Shown here one piece after another: positions 1-9,436 of a DNA stretch of 64,000 bases. Within the stretch, counting starts at the first letter, position 1. Each line of letters opens with the position of its first letter. The position numbers were made by a program, and so were the translations under genes. The notes beneath the pieces were generated by a model. That model had not been told where the DNA came from. It worked only from the letters and a program-made list of their open reading frames with translations, and made no database searches. Source of the stretch: Zoogloeaceae bacterium G21618-S1 (GTDB lineage Bacteria; Pseudomonadota; Gammaproteobacteria; Burkholderiales; Rhodocyclaceae); assembly GCA_027214125.1 (NCBI GenBank), contig JAPWHF010000002.1, positions 248,001-312,000 on the forward strand, read 5' to 3'.

Positions 1-1269
1 CTGCGCACCGGCTTCGACAAAACCGGCCGCGTGTGGGGCGAAATCACCAGCGTGCTGGCCGACACCATCCCCGGCATCCGCGTAGTCAAGGCCTTTGCGC
101 AGGAAAAGCGCGAGTCCGAGCGTTTCCGCGAAGCCAACCGGGTCAACCTCGAAGCCAACGACAAACTCAACCGCGTGTGGTCGGTGTTTTCGCCCACCGT
201 GGCGCTGCTCACTGAAGTCGGCCTGCTGGTGGTCTGGGCCTTCGGTATCTGGCAGGTCGCCAACAACGACATCACCGTCGGTGTGCTGACCGCCTTCTTG
301 GCCTACATCGGGCGCTTCTACGGCCGGCTCGATTCCATGAGCCGGATCGTCTCGGTCACCCAGAAAGCCGCGGCCGGCGCCAAGCGCGTGTTCGACATTC
401 TCGACCACGCCTCCAGCGTCCCCGAGCCGACCAACCCGGTGCATCTCAAGGGCGTGAAAGGTCAGATCACGCTGGCCAATGTCGGCTTCCGCTACGGCAA
501 CCGCGCCGTGCTGCGCGATGTCGATCTGGTCATCCAGCCAGGCGAGATGGTCGGTCTGGTCGGCCACAGCGGTTCGGGCAAGAGCACCCTGGTCAACCTG
601 ATGTGCCGCTTCTACGACGTGAGCGAAGGCGCCATCCGCATCGACGGCGTCGACGTGCGCTCGGTGCCGGTGGGCGAATACCGCAAGCACATCGGTCTGG
701 TGCTGCAAGAGCCCTTCCTGTTCTTTGGCACCATTGCCGAGAACATTGCCTATGGCAAGCCCGAAGCCACGCGCGACGAGATCGTCGCCGCCGCCCGCGC
801 CGCCCATGCCCACGAGTTCATCCTGCGCCTGCCGCAGGGCTACGACTCGCTGGTCGGCGAGCGCGGCCAGGGCCTGTCGGGCGGCGAGCGTCAGCGCATC
901 TCGATTGCCCGCGCCCTGCTCATCGACCCGAAGATCCTGATCCTCGACGAAGCCACCAGCTCGGTCGATACCGAGACCGAAAAAGAAATCCAGAAAGCGC
1001 TCGACAACCTGGTGCGTGGCCGCACCACCATCGCCATCGCCCACCGCCTGTCTACCCTGCGCAAAGCCAATCGCCTGGTGGTGATGGACCGCGGCCGCAT
1101 CGTTGAAGAAGGCGATCACGACACCCTGATCGAGCGCGGCGGATTCTACTGGCGGCTCTACGAAGCGCAGCAACGCCAGGTTGAAGGCGAAGTGCTGACA
1201 CCGACGATCACGCCTGCCATGCCGAGCGCCCACACCGCAGGCGTCGCTGCCGAGCCGGCGCTCAAGTGA
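1..1269 (+). CDS. ABC transporter permease/ATP-binding protein, C-terminal part (cyanophycin-associated type)
   Basis: The reading frame is open from the first base, so the N-terminus lies outside the window. What remains is the end of an exporter-type membrane domain (hydrophobic stretch at about codons 60-105) followed by a complete nucleotide-binding domain. It has Walker A GHSGSGKS near codon 187, signature LSGGERQ near 292, Walker B ILILDEA near 315 and the H-loop AHR near 347. It is a fused permease/ATPase that would work as a dimer in the inner membrane. The DUF1854 gene follows with a 4-base GTGA overlap. From family knowledge this pair neighbours cyanophycin synthetase genes in Betaproteobacteria; no cphA is visible here, so the link is by family and the substrate is unknown. 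Confidence 0.88.
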   Translation: MRTGFDKTGRVWGEITSVLADTIPGIRVVKAFAQEKRESERFREANRVNLEANDKLNRVWSVFSPTVALLTEVGLLVVWAFGIWQVANNDITVGVLTAFLAYIGRFYGRLDSMSRIVSVTQKAAAGAKRVFDILDHASSVPEPTNPVHLKGVKGQITLANVGFRYGNRAVLRDVDLVIQPGEMVGLVGHSGSGKSTLVNLMCRFYDVSEGAIRIDGVDVRSVPVGEYRKHIGLVLQEPFLFFGTIAENIAYGKPEATRDEIVAAARAAHAHEFILRLPQGYDSLVGERGQGLSGGERQRISIARALLIDPKILILDEATSSVDTETEKEIQKALDNLVRGRTTIAIAHRLSTLRKANRLVVMDRGRIVEEGDHDTLIERGGFYWRLYEAQQRQVEGEVLTPTITPAMPSAHTAGVAAEPALK

Positions 1270-1754
1270 GCACGCACATGACGACACCCGCCATGAAATT
1301 CACCCTCACGCGCGACGCCTTCGGGCATCTGAGCCTGACCGACGCCGCAGGCAAACGCCACGACCACGTTCAGGTCGTGCGCGCCTTCCCCATCGCTGCA
1401 CCCGACGAAGGCATTTCGCTGCTCAGCGCCGATGGCCACGAACTGGCCTGGATCACGCACCTCGACCAGACCGACCCGGCCACCCGACAGCTGATTGACG
1501 AGACCCTGGCCGCACGCGACTTCATGCCCGTGCTGCAACGGCTCAAGTCGGTCTCGAGCTATGCCACGCCCAGCACCTGGGCGGTGGACACCGACCGCGG
1601 CCCGACCCGATTCGTGCTGCGCGGCGAAGAGAACATCCGCCGGCTACCCGGCGAGATGCTGATGATCGCCGACGAACACGGCATTCAATACCTGATCAAA
1701 TCACTGCCGGCGCTCGACGCACACTCACGCAAACTGCTCGACCGCTTCCTTTAA
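1266..1754 (+). CDS. DUF1854 family protein (cyanophycin metabolism-associated)
   Basis: A small protein of 162 residues from GTG 1266, or 158 from ATG 1278. The GTG overlaps the ABC gene's TGA, which suggests coupled translation; neither start has a clear Shine-Dalgarno site. It has no signal peptide or membrane segment. The conserved pattern 'RDAFGHLSLTDA...VVRAFPI...GISLLS.DG.EL.WI' followed by 'F.P.L.R..SVSSYATPS.W.V.TDRGPT.F.L..E..IR' matches DUF1854 as I know it. Its partner is the ABC exporter upstream, and the pair is recorded near cyanophycin genes in related bacteria. Biochemical role unknown; it is perhaps a cytosolic accessory of the transporter. Confidence 0.8.
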   Translation: MSTHMTTPAMKFTLTRDAFGHLSLTDAAGKRHDHVQVVRAFPIAAPDEGISLLSADGHELAWITHLDQTDPATRQLIDETLAARDFMPVLQRLKSVSSYATPSTWAVDTDRGPTRFVLRGEENIRRLPGEMLMIADEHGIQYLIKSLPALDAHSRKLLDRFL

Positions 1755-1759
1755 AAAGG

Positions 1760-1780
1760 CAGCCGCCTCAAGGGCGGCTG
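1760..1780 (-). terminator. Rho-independent terminator between convergent DUF1854 gene and pepN
   Basis: An 8-bp perfect stem (CAGCCGCC / GGCGGCTG) with a 5-base loop. Read on the minus strand it is followed by a T-rich run (CCTTTTTAA), so it best serves pepN, which ends at 1795. Confidence 0.7.
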
Positions 1781-1794
1781 TTGACCGTCTGCGC

Positions 1795-4461
1795 TCAGCG
1801 CGCGTCGCCCAGCGCTTTCTCCAGCACTTCACGCACATCGGGCGACAAATCCTTTTCGCCCACCAGCGCTTCGATCTGCGCACGCGCCAGCGCCTGCTGC
1901 GCCGGGGTGAAACGGCGCCAGTTCTCCAGCACCCGCGCCATACGCGCGGCCACTTGCGGGTTGCGCTTGTTCAGGTCGCGGATGCGATCGGCCCAGAAGC
2001 GGTAGCCGGCGCCATCGGCGCGGTGGAATTCAGCCGGGTTGGCGCGGAAGTAGGCGCCGAACAGCGCGTAGATCTTGTTGGGGTTGCTCAGGCTGAAGGC
2101 CGGGTGCGACATCAAGGCCTCGATGCGCGCCAGCGCCGGCTCGGCCGAATCGATCCAGCGCCAGGCGCCGGCCTGGATGGCAAACCACTTGTCCATCACC
2201 AGGGCGTCCTTGGCAAAGCGGCGCTCGAAGTCGGCCAGCGCAATCGCCGCCTCGGCACTGGCCGGGCTATGCACCAGCGCCGCCAGTGCGCCAAAGCGAT
2301 CGGTCATGTGCGCGTCGCCGGTGGCGCGTGCCAGCGCCCGCTCGACGCCTTTGGCCACCCCCGCCGCGCACAGATAGCGCTGCCCCAGATTGCGCAATGC
2401 GCGTCGGCCGGCATCGGTCGGGTGATAGCGATACTCGCCCGCCACCGACAAACGCGCATCCAGACCCAGCCAGCTGTCGCCCAGGCGCTCGCCAATGCTG
2501 CGCATGAGCACGATCAGCGCGCGGCGCAGCGCGACCGGGTCGGCCGGGTTCATTTGCTCAAGCAGATAGGCTTCGGCCGGCAGCGCGAGCGCCACGGCGC
2601 GGTAGGCCGGGTCGAGTTTTTCGTTGTGCAGCAAAGCGCCAAAGGCGGTGATGAAGGCGTCGGGCACTTGCGGCAGCGCGCCCTTGGCAGCATCGGCCGT
2701 CATTGCCAGCACCACACGCACCATGAAGCGCTGCGCGGCATCCCAGCGATTGAAGGGGTCGGAATCGTGGGCCATGCGGTAGGCCAGCCGCGTGTCGTCC
2801 TCGGCCAGTTCGAGAATCACCGGCGCGGAGAAGCCACGCAGCAAGGACGGCACGGGCTCGGCATCAATGCCTTCAAACACCAGCGTGGTGGTGGTGTCCT
2901 TGAGTTCAAACAGCCGGGTCGTCGTGCCCGCCGCGGCCTCGCCCGCCAGCGTCAGCGGCAGGTCGGCGCCCTTCGGGCCGATCAGGCCGAGCGCGACGGG
3001 AATGTGCAGCGCCTCGTCACCGTCCGGTCGCTGCTGGGTGAGCGTGAGCGTGTATTGACGCGCGGCAGCGTCGTGGCGCCCCTCGGCCAGCAGACGCGGC
3101 GTGCCGCGCTGGCTGTACCAGCCCATGAACTGGTCCAGATCCACCCCGTTGGCCTCGGACATGGCTTCGACGAAATCGTCGCAGGTCACGGCCTGACCAT
3201 CGTGGTAGCTGAAGTACAGATCCATGCCGTTGCGGAAGCCCTCGGCGCCGAGCAGGGTGTGCAGCATGCGGATGACTTCGGCGCCCTTCTCGTACACCGT
3301 GGCGGTGTAGAAATTGTCGATGGCTTGGTACTGATCGGGGCGGATCGGATGCGCCATGGGGCCGGCGTCTTCGGGGAACTGGGCGGTGCGCAGCACGCGC
3401 ACGTCCTCGATGCGCTTGACGGCGCGGGCCGACTCGCCACCAGCGGCGGCGAGCATGTCGGCCGAGAACTGCTGGTCGCGGAAGACGGTGAGGCCTTCTT
3501 TCAGCGTGAGCTGGAACCAGTCGCGGCAGGTGACGCGGTTGCCAGTCCAGTTGTGGAAATATTCATGCGCGACCACGCTTTCGATGTGCTCGTAATCCAC
3601 ATCGGTGGCGGTCTCGGGTTTGGCGAGGACGAACTTAGCGTTGAAGATGTTGAGGCCCTTGTTCTCCATCGCGCCCATGTTGAAGTCGCTGACGGCGACG
3701 ATCATGTAGCGGTCGAGATCGAGTTCCAGCCCGAAAGTCTTTTCGTCCCACCGCATCGAGTGCACCAGCGAGTCCATCGCGTGATCGGCGCGGTCCAGAT
3801 TGCCGTCTTCCACCCACACCTGCAGCAGCACCTCGCGGCCCGAGCGGGTCTTTTCGGTACGCTCCAGCACCACCAGATCGCCCGCCACCAGCGCAAACAG
3901 ATAGCTCGGCTTGAGGAAGGGATCGTCCCACTTGGCAAAATGACGGCCCTCGGGCAACTCGCCCGAGTCCACCAGGTTGCCGTTCGACAGCAGCACCGGA
4001 AAAGCAGTCTTGTCGGCTTCCAGCGTGACGGTGAAGCGCGCCATCACATCCGGCCGATCGGGGAAGCAGGTGATACGGCGGAAGCCCTCGGCTTCGCACT
4101 GCGTGTAGAGCCCGCCGCCCGAGTGATACAGGCCGGACAACTCGGTGTTGGCCGACGGGTTGGTCTGCGTGACCACCTCGACCAGCGCGGTGTCGCGCTC
4201 GCCGAGGTCAATTTCCAAACCGGTGTCGGTTTCGCGCAGCGCCGCGTCGGCCACATCGACGCCATCGACGGTGAGCGACACGCGGGTCAAGCCCTCGGCC
4301 ATCAACACCAGCGGGCCCGACCCTCGGCGCTCGCACTGCATGCGGTTGCGCACCACGGTGGCCTTGGCATCGAGCGTGAAGTGCAGATCCACGCTCTGCA
4401 CGGTCCAGGCCAGCGGCTGGTAGTCGATACGGCGAATGGTCGGGGCGTGTTCGGTTTTCAT
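1795..4461 (-). CDS. pepN: aminopeptidase N (M1 zinc metallopeptidase)
   Basis: Cytosolic broad-specificity aminopeptidase for the last steps of protein turnover. The 888-residue product is close to the 870 of E. coli PepN. The exopeptidase motif GAMENKG lies near residue 263. The zinc site HEYFH is near 299-303, and the third ligand Glu sits in the following helix (WFQLTLKEGLTVF). The N-terminal beta domain and the long C-terminal helical domain (DUF3458-like, with an 'NPNKIYALFGAYF' stretch) are complete. It is a single gene convergent with the DUF1854 gene. No strong Shine-Dalgarno site was seen before the ATG, but the start agrees with the family N-terminus. A large open frame on the opposite strand is a shadow. 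Confidence 0.97.
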   Translation of the reverse strand: MKTEHAPTIRRIDYQPLAWTVQSVDLHFTLDAKATVVRNRMQCERRGSGPLVLMAEGLTRVSLTVDGVDVADAALRETDTGLEIDLGERDTALVEVVTQTNPSANTELSGLYHSGGGLYTQCEAEGFRRITCFPDRPDVMARFTVTLEADKTAFPVLLSNGNLVDSGELPEGRHFAKWDDPFLKPSYLFALVAGDLVVLERTEKTRSGREVLLQVWVEDGNLDRADHAMDSLVHSMRWDEKTFGLELDLDRYMIVAVSDFNMGAMENKGLNIFNAKFVLAKPETATDVDYEHIESVVAHEYFHNWTGNRVTCRDWFQLTLKEGLTVFRDQQFSADMLAAAGGESARAVKRIEDVRVLRTAQFPEDAGPMAHPIRPDQYQAIDNFYTATVYEKGAEVIRMLHTLLGAEGFRNGMDLYFSYHDGQAVTCDDFVEAMSEANGVDLDQFMGWYSQRGTPRLLAEGRHDAAARQYTLTLTQQRPDGDEALHIPVALGLIGPKGADLPLTLAGEAAAGTTTRLFELKDTTTTLVFEGIDAEPVPSLLRGFSAPVILELAEDDTRLAYRMAHDSDPFNRWDAAQRFMVRVVLAMTADAAKGALPQVPDAFITAFGALLHNEKLDPAYRAVALALPAEAYLLEQMNPADPVALRRALIVLMRSIGERLGDSWLGLDARLSVAGEYRYHPTDAGRRALRNLGQRYLCAAGVAKGVERALARATGDAHMTDRFGALAALVHSPASAEAAIALADFERRFAKDALVMDKWFAIQAGAWRWIDSAEPALARIEALMSHPAFSLSNPNKIYALFGAYFRANPAEFHRADGAGYRFWADRIRDLNKRNPQVAARMARVLENWRRFTPAQQALARAQIEALVGEKDLSPDVREVLEKALGDAR

Positions 4462-4673
4462 TCAGGAGGCCTTGTCGTCGGCAGCGGTGATCGCGAAGCC
4501 TGCAGTGTACCGGCGGCAGCGTCCAATTGCAGCCGGCGTACCGCGATAGCGGCCGTCTATGCCTGCCATTGGTCATTCCAATTTCATTCGGTGCAATCAG
4601 CCACCTATGTTGAAACTACCTTCCGGCATGTCGTTGCCGGTTTGGCGCCATCCGATCACTTTGGAGAACGACC

Positions 4674-5099
4674 ATGCAACTCAAGGGAAGCAAGACCGAG
4701 GACAACCTGAAAGCGGCGTTCGCAGGCGAGTCCCAGGCCAATCGCCGCTATCTGTATTTTGCGAGCAAGGCCGACGTCGAGGGCTACAACGATGTCGCCG
4801 CCGTGTTCCGCTCCACGGCCGAAGGCGAAACTGGTCACGCCCATGGCCACCTGGAATATCTGGAAGCCTGTGGTGATCCGGCCACCGGCCTGCCCTTCGG
4901 CGCCACGGCAGACAATCTGGCCGCCGCCATCGCCGGCGAAACCCACGAGTACACCGACATGTACCCCGGCATGGCCAAACAGGCCCGCGACGAAGGTTTT
5001 GACGAAATCGCGGACTGGTTCGAGACCCTGGCCAAGGCCGAACGCAGCCACGCCAACAAGTTCCAGCGCACACTCGACGAGGTCAAAGCCGACGCCTGA
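4674..5099 (+). CDS. rubrerythrin family protein without rubredoxin domain
   Basis: A 141-residue ferritin-like diiron protein of the rubrerythrin family, which usually acts in peroxide removal. Visible ligand motifs are '[12 protein letters not shown]', '[13 protein letters not shown]', '[11 protein letters not shown]' and '[10 protein letters not shown]', i.e. the expected Glu and ExxH groups in a four-helix bundle. The protein stops after the bundle, so the C-terminal CxxC rubredoxin domain of classical rubrerythrin is missing and another protein must deliver electrons. A GGAG at 4663 supports the start. It leads an apparent operon with the Fe-S protein at 5162 and DUF3501 at 6527; the Fe-S protein is a natural electron-donor candidate (inference). 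Confidence 0.92.
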   Translation: MQLKGSKTEDNLKAAFAGESQANRRYLYFASKADVEGYNDVAAVFRSTAEGETGHAHGHLEYLEACGDPATGLPFGATADNLAAAIAGETHEYTDMYPGMAKQARDEGFDEIADWFETLAKAERSHANKFQRTLDEVKADA

Positions 5100-5161
5100 T
5101 CGCGCCCCGCCGCCGGCGCCACGCCGGCGGCACCTCTACCGACCACAACACGAGGTGCCCC

Positions 5162-6511
5162 ATGTCGTCCAATGGAACCGTCCGCGAAGGCAGTCTCGAA
5201 GCGCCCACACGTCACCCACTCGACTGGAAAAGCCCGGACTTCTGGGACGCGGCGTCGCTCGACGCCGAGTTGGAGCGTGTCTTCAATGTCTGCCATGGCT
5301 GCCGGCGCTGCGTGAGTCTGTGTGGTGCGTTTCCCACCCTGTTCGACCTGGTCGACGAGGGTCCCACCGGCGAGGTCGATGGCGTGCCCAAGGCGCGCTA
5401 CGGCGAGGTGGTCGACCAGTGCTACCTGTGCGACATGTGCTACATGTCGAAGTGTCCCTATGTGCCGCCGCATGAGTGGAATATCGACTTTCCGCACCTG
5501 ATGCTCCGCGCCAAGGCGGTCGAGCGCAAACGCACCGGCCCGCGCCTGCGCGACACGGTGCTCTCCTCCACCGACAAGACCGGCCTTTTCGCCGGCATCC
5601 CGGTGGTCACGCAGACCATCAACGCCGTCAATCGCACTCAGCCCATGCGCGCGCTGATGGAGAAGACGCTGGGCGTCGACGCCAAGGCCTGGCTGCCGAG
5701 TTTTGCCACACGAAAGTTCCGCAGCGCCGCGGGCAAGGCCACCGCCACCGAGGTCAAAGACGGCCAGCGCACACCCGGCAAGGTGGTGCTGTTCTCGACC
5801 TGTTTCATCAATTACAACGAGCCCGGCATCGGGCTCGATCTGGTGGCGATTCTCGACCACAACGAGATCCCCTGGCGGCTCGCCAGGAAGGAAGCCTGCT
5901 GCGGCATGCCCAAGCTGGAACAAGGCGATCTGGACGGCGTCGAGGCGCTCAAGAACATCAACATGCCGCAACTGGTGGCGCTGGCGCGCGAGGGTTACGC
6001 GATCTTGACCGGCGTGCCCTCGTGCACGCTGATGTTCAAGCAGGAGTTACCCCACATGTTCCCGGGCGACGCCGACGTACTGGCGGTGCGCGACGCCATG
6101 TGGGAGCCCTTCGAATACCTGGTTGCCCGCCACAAGGATGGCCTGCTCAAAACCGACTTCAAAGAAAAACTCGGGAAAATCGCCTACCACGTGCCCTGCC
6201 ACGGCCGGGTGCAGGCCATCGGCCGCAAGACCGAAGAATTTCTCAAGAAGATCGCGGGGCTCGAAGTCGACACCACCGAGCGCTGCTCCGGCCACGCCGG
6301 CACCTTTGGCGTGAAGAAGGAGTTCCACGCCATGGCGATGAAGATCGGCCGCCCGGTGTTTCGCAAGATGGCCGAGTTCGAACCCGATTTCATCAGCTCC
6401 GACTGCCCGTTGGGCGGGCACCATCTCGCCCAGGGCATCGAGCAGAATCACCAGAAAACCCCCGAGCTCGCGCACCCGATCAGCCTGGTGCGTCGCGCCT
6501 ACGGTATCTGA
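5162..6511 (+). CDS. heterodisulfide-reductase-like Fe-S oxidoreductase (two 4Fe-4S clusters, CCG domains)
   Basis: A 449-residue soluble protein. It has two ferredoxin-like cluster motifs near the N-terminus: C44-xx-C-xx-C-xxx-C and C87-xx-C-xx-C-xxx-CP. Two cysteine-rich regions of the CCG type found in HdrB/HdrD and GlpC/GlcF follow: '[11 protein letters not shown]...[11 protein letters not shown]' and 'VPCHG...[11 protein letters not shown]...DCPLGGHH'. This suggests electron transfer and possibly thiol/disulfide or hydroxyacid chemistry; the substrate cannot be read from sequence. It sits between rubrerythrin and DUF3501. That three-gene set recurs in proteobacteria as I know it, which points to a shared oxidative-stress role (inference). 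Confidence 0.87.
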   Translation: MSSNGTVREGSLEAPTRHPLDWKSPDFWDAASLDAELERVFNVCHGCRRCVSLCGAFPTLFDLVDEGPTGEVDGVPKARYGEVVDQCYLCDMCYMSKCPYVPPHEWNIDFPHLMLRAKAVERKRTGPRLRDTVLSSTDKTGLFAGIPVVTQTINAVNRTQPMRALMEKTLGVDAKAWLPSFATRKFRSAAGKATATEVKDGQRTPGKVVLFSTCFINYNEPGIGLDLVAILDHNEIPWRLARKEACCGMPKLEQGDLDGVEALKNINMPQLVALAREGYAILTGVPSCTLMFKQELPHMFPGDADVLAVRDAMWEPFEYLVARHKDGLLKTDFKEKLGKIAYHVPCHGRVQAIGRKTEEFLKKIAGLEVDTTERCSGHAGTFGVKKEFHAMAMKIGRPVFRKMAEFEPDFISSDCPLGGHHLAQGIEQNHQKTPELAHPISLVRRAYGI

Positions 6512-6526
6512 AGGAGAGCCCCATCC

Positions 6527-7111
6527 ATGCCACATCTAACCCGGAACACGCTCTGGTCGCTTGAAGAATACGCCGAACGTCGCCCCGCTTTCCGCCAGGA
6601 GGTGATGGCCCATAAGCGCCGCCGCGCTGTACATCTGGGCCCGAACGTCACCTTGCTGTTCGAAGACGAAACCACGGTCCGCTATCAGATCCAGGAAATG
6701 TTGCGCATCGAGCGTACCTTTGAGGCCGCAGGCATTCAGGACGAGCTGGACGTGTACAACCCGTTGATTCCAGACGGAACTAATCTGAAAGCGACGATGC
6801 TAATCGAGTACCCAGACCCGGACGAACGGGCTTCCCAGCTACAGGTGCTACGAGGCATCGAACGGACCGTCTGGCTACAGGCCGAAGGCTGTCCGCCCAG
6901 TTTCGCCATTGCCGATGAAGACCTCGAACGGGAAAACGACACCAAGACCTCGTCGGTTCACTTCCTGCGCTTCGAACTCAGCGAAGCGGCGATTGCCGCC
7001 CTAAAAAAAGGTGCGGCGCTGGGGATGGGGATCGATCACCCCGCCTACACGGTGGCACTCGACGAGATCGCACCGGAAACGCAATTCGCCCTGGTGTCGG
7101 ATTTGCACTGA
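6527..7111 (+). CDS. DUF3501 family protein
   Basis: A 194-residue soluble protein with no signal peptide, matching the DUF3501 family: N-terminal 'TLWSLEEYAERRPAFRQEVMAHKRRRAVHLGPN', central 'RYQIQEMLRIE', and C-terminal 'SVHFLRFELSEAAIAAL...GIDHPAY'. Start chosen at ATG 6527 with AAGGAGAG 10-15 bases before it, 15 bases after the Fe-S gene. Function unknown. Its constant partners, rubrerythrin and the Fe-S oxidoreductase, imply that it is a third component of that redox module. No metal-binding cysteine motif is visible; several His and Glu residues could bind metal, but I cannot say more. Confidence 0.85.
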   Translation: MPHLTRNTLWSLEEYAERRPAFRQEVMAHKRRRAVHLGPNVTLLFEDETTVRYQIQEMLRIERTFEAAGIQDELDVYNPLIPDGTNLKATMLIEYPDPDERASQLQVLRGIERTVWLQAEGCPPSFAIADEDLERENDTKTSSVHFLRFELSEAAIAALKKGAALGMGIDHPAYTVALDEIAPETQFALVSDLH

Positions 7112-7240
7112 CATCGTTCGCCAAAACTGCGCGAGGATTGTCGGCGACGTTCGGACTCTGATCGACGCAGGATGGCAAACCGCCGGCACTATCGAGCGGT
7201 TTGATTCATCGCCACACCTGGTCTGCACCACTGGCGCACG

Positions 7241-7277
7241 AAAACACAAAGGGGCCAACAAGGCCCCTTTGTGTTTT
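7241..7277. terminator. bidirectional terminator between DUF3501 gene and dctM
   Basis: A perfect 16-bp stem (7241-7256 with 7262-7277) and a 5-base loop AACAA. It ends in TTTT on the plus strand and, by symmetry, on the minus strand, so it can stop both converging operons. Confidence 0.9.
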
Positions 7278-7295
7278 CTGCATCAAGCGCCGAAC

Positions 7296-8864
7296 TTACT
7301 TCTTGTCCGGCCCCGGTGCATCGCGCAACGCATCCATCAGCGCCGCGTTCGGGTCCGGCTCGGCGGCCGGAGCAGCATCGCCGCCACCGCTGTCCTGCAG
7401 ACTCGGGAAGGTCGGCGTGTCATAAGCACTGCCGCCACCATAAGTGTTCTGCTGGATGTTGATCTCTACCGCATCGAGATCGACCTTGACATGCTCGTCG
7501 AGGCCGCCCGTCACCAGACTTGGGAAGACCAGAATCATGATCAGGGCGAAAATCTGGATGGCGATGAACGGAATCACGCCACGGTAGATCTGCATCGTCT
7601 TGATGCCGGCAAGCGTCTTGCCCGTCTGGGTATCCTCATACGACGTCGATGGCGCCACACTGCGTAAGTAGAACAAGGCGAAGCCAAAGGGCGGCGTCAG
7701 GAACGAAGTCTGCATGTTCATGCCGATCAGCACCAGGAACCACACCATATCGATGCCCAGTTTCTCGGCCACCGGCGCAAACAGCGGCAGCAGGATGAAG
7801 GCGATCTCGAAGAAGTCGATGAAGAAGCCCAGGACGAAAACCAACGCACTGACCACCACCAGGAAGCCCCACTGACCGCCCGGCACCAGACTGAACAGGT
7901 GCTCGACCCACAGGTCGCCATTGACCGCACGGAAAGTCAGCGCAAACACGGTGGAGCCGATCAGGATGAACATCACGAAGGTGGCGAGGTTACCGGTGGT
8001 ATCCAGCGCGCTGCGCACCATTTCGTAGTTCAGACGCTTGCGAATCCCTGCCAGCGCCAGCGCGCCAACCGCACCCATCGCACCGCCTTCGGTCGGCGTG
8101 GCCAGACCGATGAAGATCGTGCCCAGCACCAGGAAAATCAGCACCACCGGCGGCACCATCGCCACCAGCACACGCATCAGCAACGCCCTGCCTTTCAGGG
8201 TTCGAGCTTCTTTGGGCAACGCAGGCACGGCGTCGGGCTTGATGATGGTCATCACGAAGATGTACAGCACCAGCAGCGCAACCAGCATCAACGAGGGGAT
8301 GATCGCGCCGGCATAGGCATCGCCCACCGACACGCCAAGCACGTCGGCCAGCACGATCAGCACCAGCGACGGCGGAATGATCTGGGCCAGCGTACCGGAT
8401 GCGCAGATCACACCGGCGGACACTTCGCGGGAATAACCGTAGCGCAGCATCACCGGCAGCGAAATCAAGCCCATCGAGATCACCGACGCTGCCACTACGC
8501 CGGTGGTTGCCGCCAGCAGCGCGCCGACGAAAATCACCGCATACGCAATACCACCGCGGATCGGGCCAAACAATTGCCCCGCTGATTCGAGCAAATCTTC
8601 GGCCATGCCGGAGCGCTCGAGAATGATGCCCATGAAGGTAAAGAACGGAATGGCGAGCAGCGTGTCATTGGACATGATGCCCAGCACCCGCTCCGGCAAG
8701 GCCTGCAGCAGCGCAGGCGTCAGCAGGCCGAGTTCGATACCGACAAAGCCGAAGAACAAGCCGTTGGCTGCCAGTGCAAATGCCACCGGAAAGCCGCTGA
8801 GCAGGAAAATGATCAGCGAGCCGAACATCAGCGGTGCCATATTGGCGATCAGAAACTCAGTCAT
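7296..8864 (-). CDS. dctM: TRAP transporter large permease subunit
   Basis: A 522-residue inner-membrane protein with about a dozen hydrophobic helices. It is the ion-coupled translocating subunit of a tripartite TRAP uptake system, usually for carboxylates. Family patterns include 'NDTLLAIPFFTFMG', 'ASGTLAQIIPPS', 'PTEGGAMGAVGAL' and 'PPFGFALFYLRS'. It overlaps dctQ by 4 bases (ATGA). It is longer than the usual 430 residues or so: about 70 hydrophilic, Gly/Pro/Asp-rich residues (from 'GGLDEHVKVDLD') follow the last helix. No periplasmic binding protein gene (dctP) lies beside the pair, so the substrate cannot be guessed; the sequence type recalls the mannitol/chloroaromatic subgroup. Confidence 0.93.
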   Translation of the reverse strand: MTEFLIANMAPLMFGSLIIFLLSGFPVAFALAANGLFFGFVGIELGLLTPALLQALPERVLGIMSNDTLLAIPFFTFMGIILERSGMAEDLLESAGQLFGPIRGGIAYAVIFVGALLAATTGVVAASVISMGLISLPVMLRYGYSREVSAGVICASGTLAQIIPPSLVLIVLADVLGVSVGDAYAGAIIPSLMLVALLVLYIFVMTIIKPDAVPALPKEARTLKGRALLMRVLVAMVPPVVLIFLVLGTIFIGLATPTEGGAMGAVGALALAGIRKRLNYEMVRSALDTTGNLATFVMFILIGSTVFALTFRAVNGDLWVEHLFSLVPGGQWGFLVVVSALVFVLGFFIDFFEIAFILLPLFAPVAEKLGIDMVWFLVLIGMNMQTSFLTPPFGFALFYLRSVAPSTSYEDTQTGKTLAGIKTMQIYRGVIPFIAIQIFALIMILVFPSLVTGGLDEHVKVDLDAVEINIQQNTYGGGSAYDTPTFPSLQDSGGGDAAPAAEPDPNAALMDALRDAPGPDKK

Positions 8865-9436
8865 TTCGTGCCCTCCTGAGCATCGTCACCGGCAGCCACA
8901 CCATGTTCAACCGGTTTTTCGAGCGGATCGGGGCCCGCCCCGACCAGAAACGCGACCCGTTTGATGAGCTCGGACACCCCCTGCAGCGCCAGCAGGCCGA
9001 AGCCCACCGGAATCAGCAAACGCACCGGCCAGCGGATCAGACCGCCGGCGTTGGAGGACTCTTCCATATTGACGTACGAATCGACGAAGCCAGGCCACGA
9101 CATCCACATGATCATGACCGCGACCGGAATCAGAAAGACCACGATGCCAATCACATCCACCCAGTTGCGCCCCTTGGCCGACATGCGGTTGGAGATCAGG
9201 TCGATCCGTACATGTTGATTGCGCAGAAAGGTGTATCCAGCGCACAAGGTGAACACCGCGGCAAACAAGTACCACTGGACTTCAAGCATGGCGTTGGAGC
9301 TCATGCTGAAACCGTAACGGCTGAATGCGTTCCCGGCGCTGATGATCGATGCGGCAAGAATCAGCCAGATCGTGAATCGCCCGACGCGTGTGTTGATCCA
9401 ATCGATCAGCGCAGCAAGTTTCAATAATAAGGACAC
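8861..9436 (-). CDS. dctQ: TRAP transporter small permease subunit
   Basis: A 191-residue protein with four hydrophobic helices: 'FTIWLILAASIISAGNAF', 'VQWYLFAAVFTLCAGYTFL', 'WVDVIGIVVFLIPVAVMIMW' and 'LLIPVGFGLLALQGVSELI'. That is the DctQ topology. It is the first gene of a two-gene operon, with its stop overlapping the dctM start. It is divergent from the histidine phosphatase at 9581, so the 144 bases between carry both promoters. The C-terminus 'DPLEKPVEHGVAAGDDAQEGTK' is charged and probably cytoplasmic. Confidence 0.92.
   Translation of the reverse strand: MSLLLKLAALIDWINTRVGRFTIWLILAASIISAGNAFSRYGFSMSSNAMLEVQWYLFAAVFTLCAGYTFLRNQHVRIDLISNRMSAKGRNWVDVIGIVVFLIPVAVMIMWMSWPGFVDSYVNMEESSNAGGLIRWPVRLLIPVGFGLLALQGVSELIKRVAFLVGAGPDPLEKPVEHGVAAGDDAQEGTK

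Noticed and set aside
1954-4710. 918-codon open frame on the plus strand opposite pepN
   Set aside because: Composition is that of an antisense shadow (His/Arg/Gln/Val-rich, no domain), and pepN on the minus strand is complete with all motifs.
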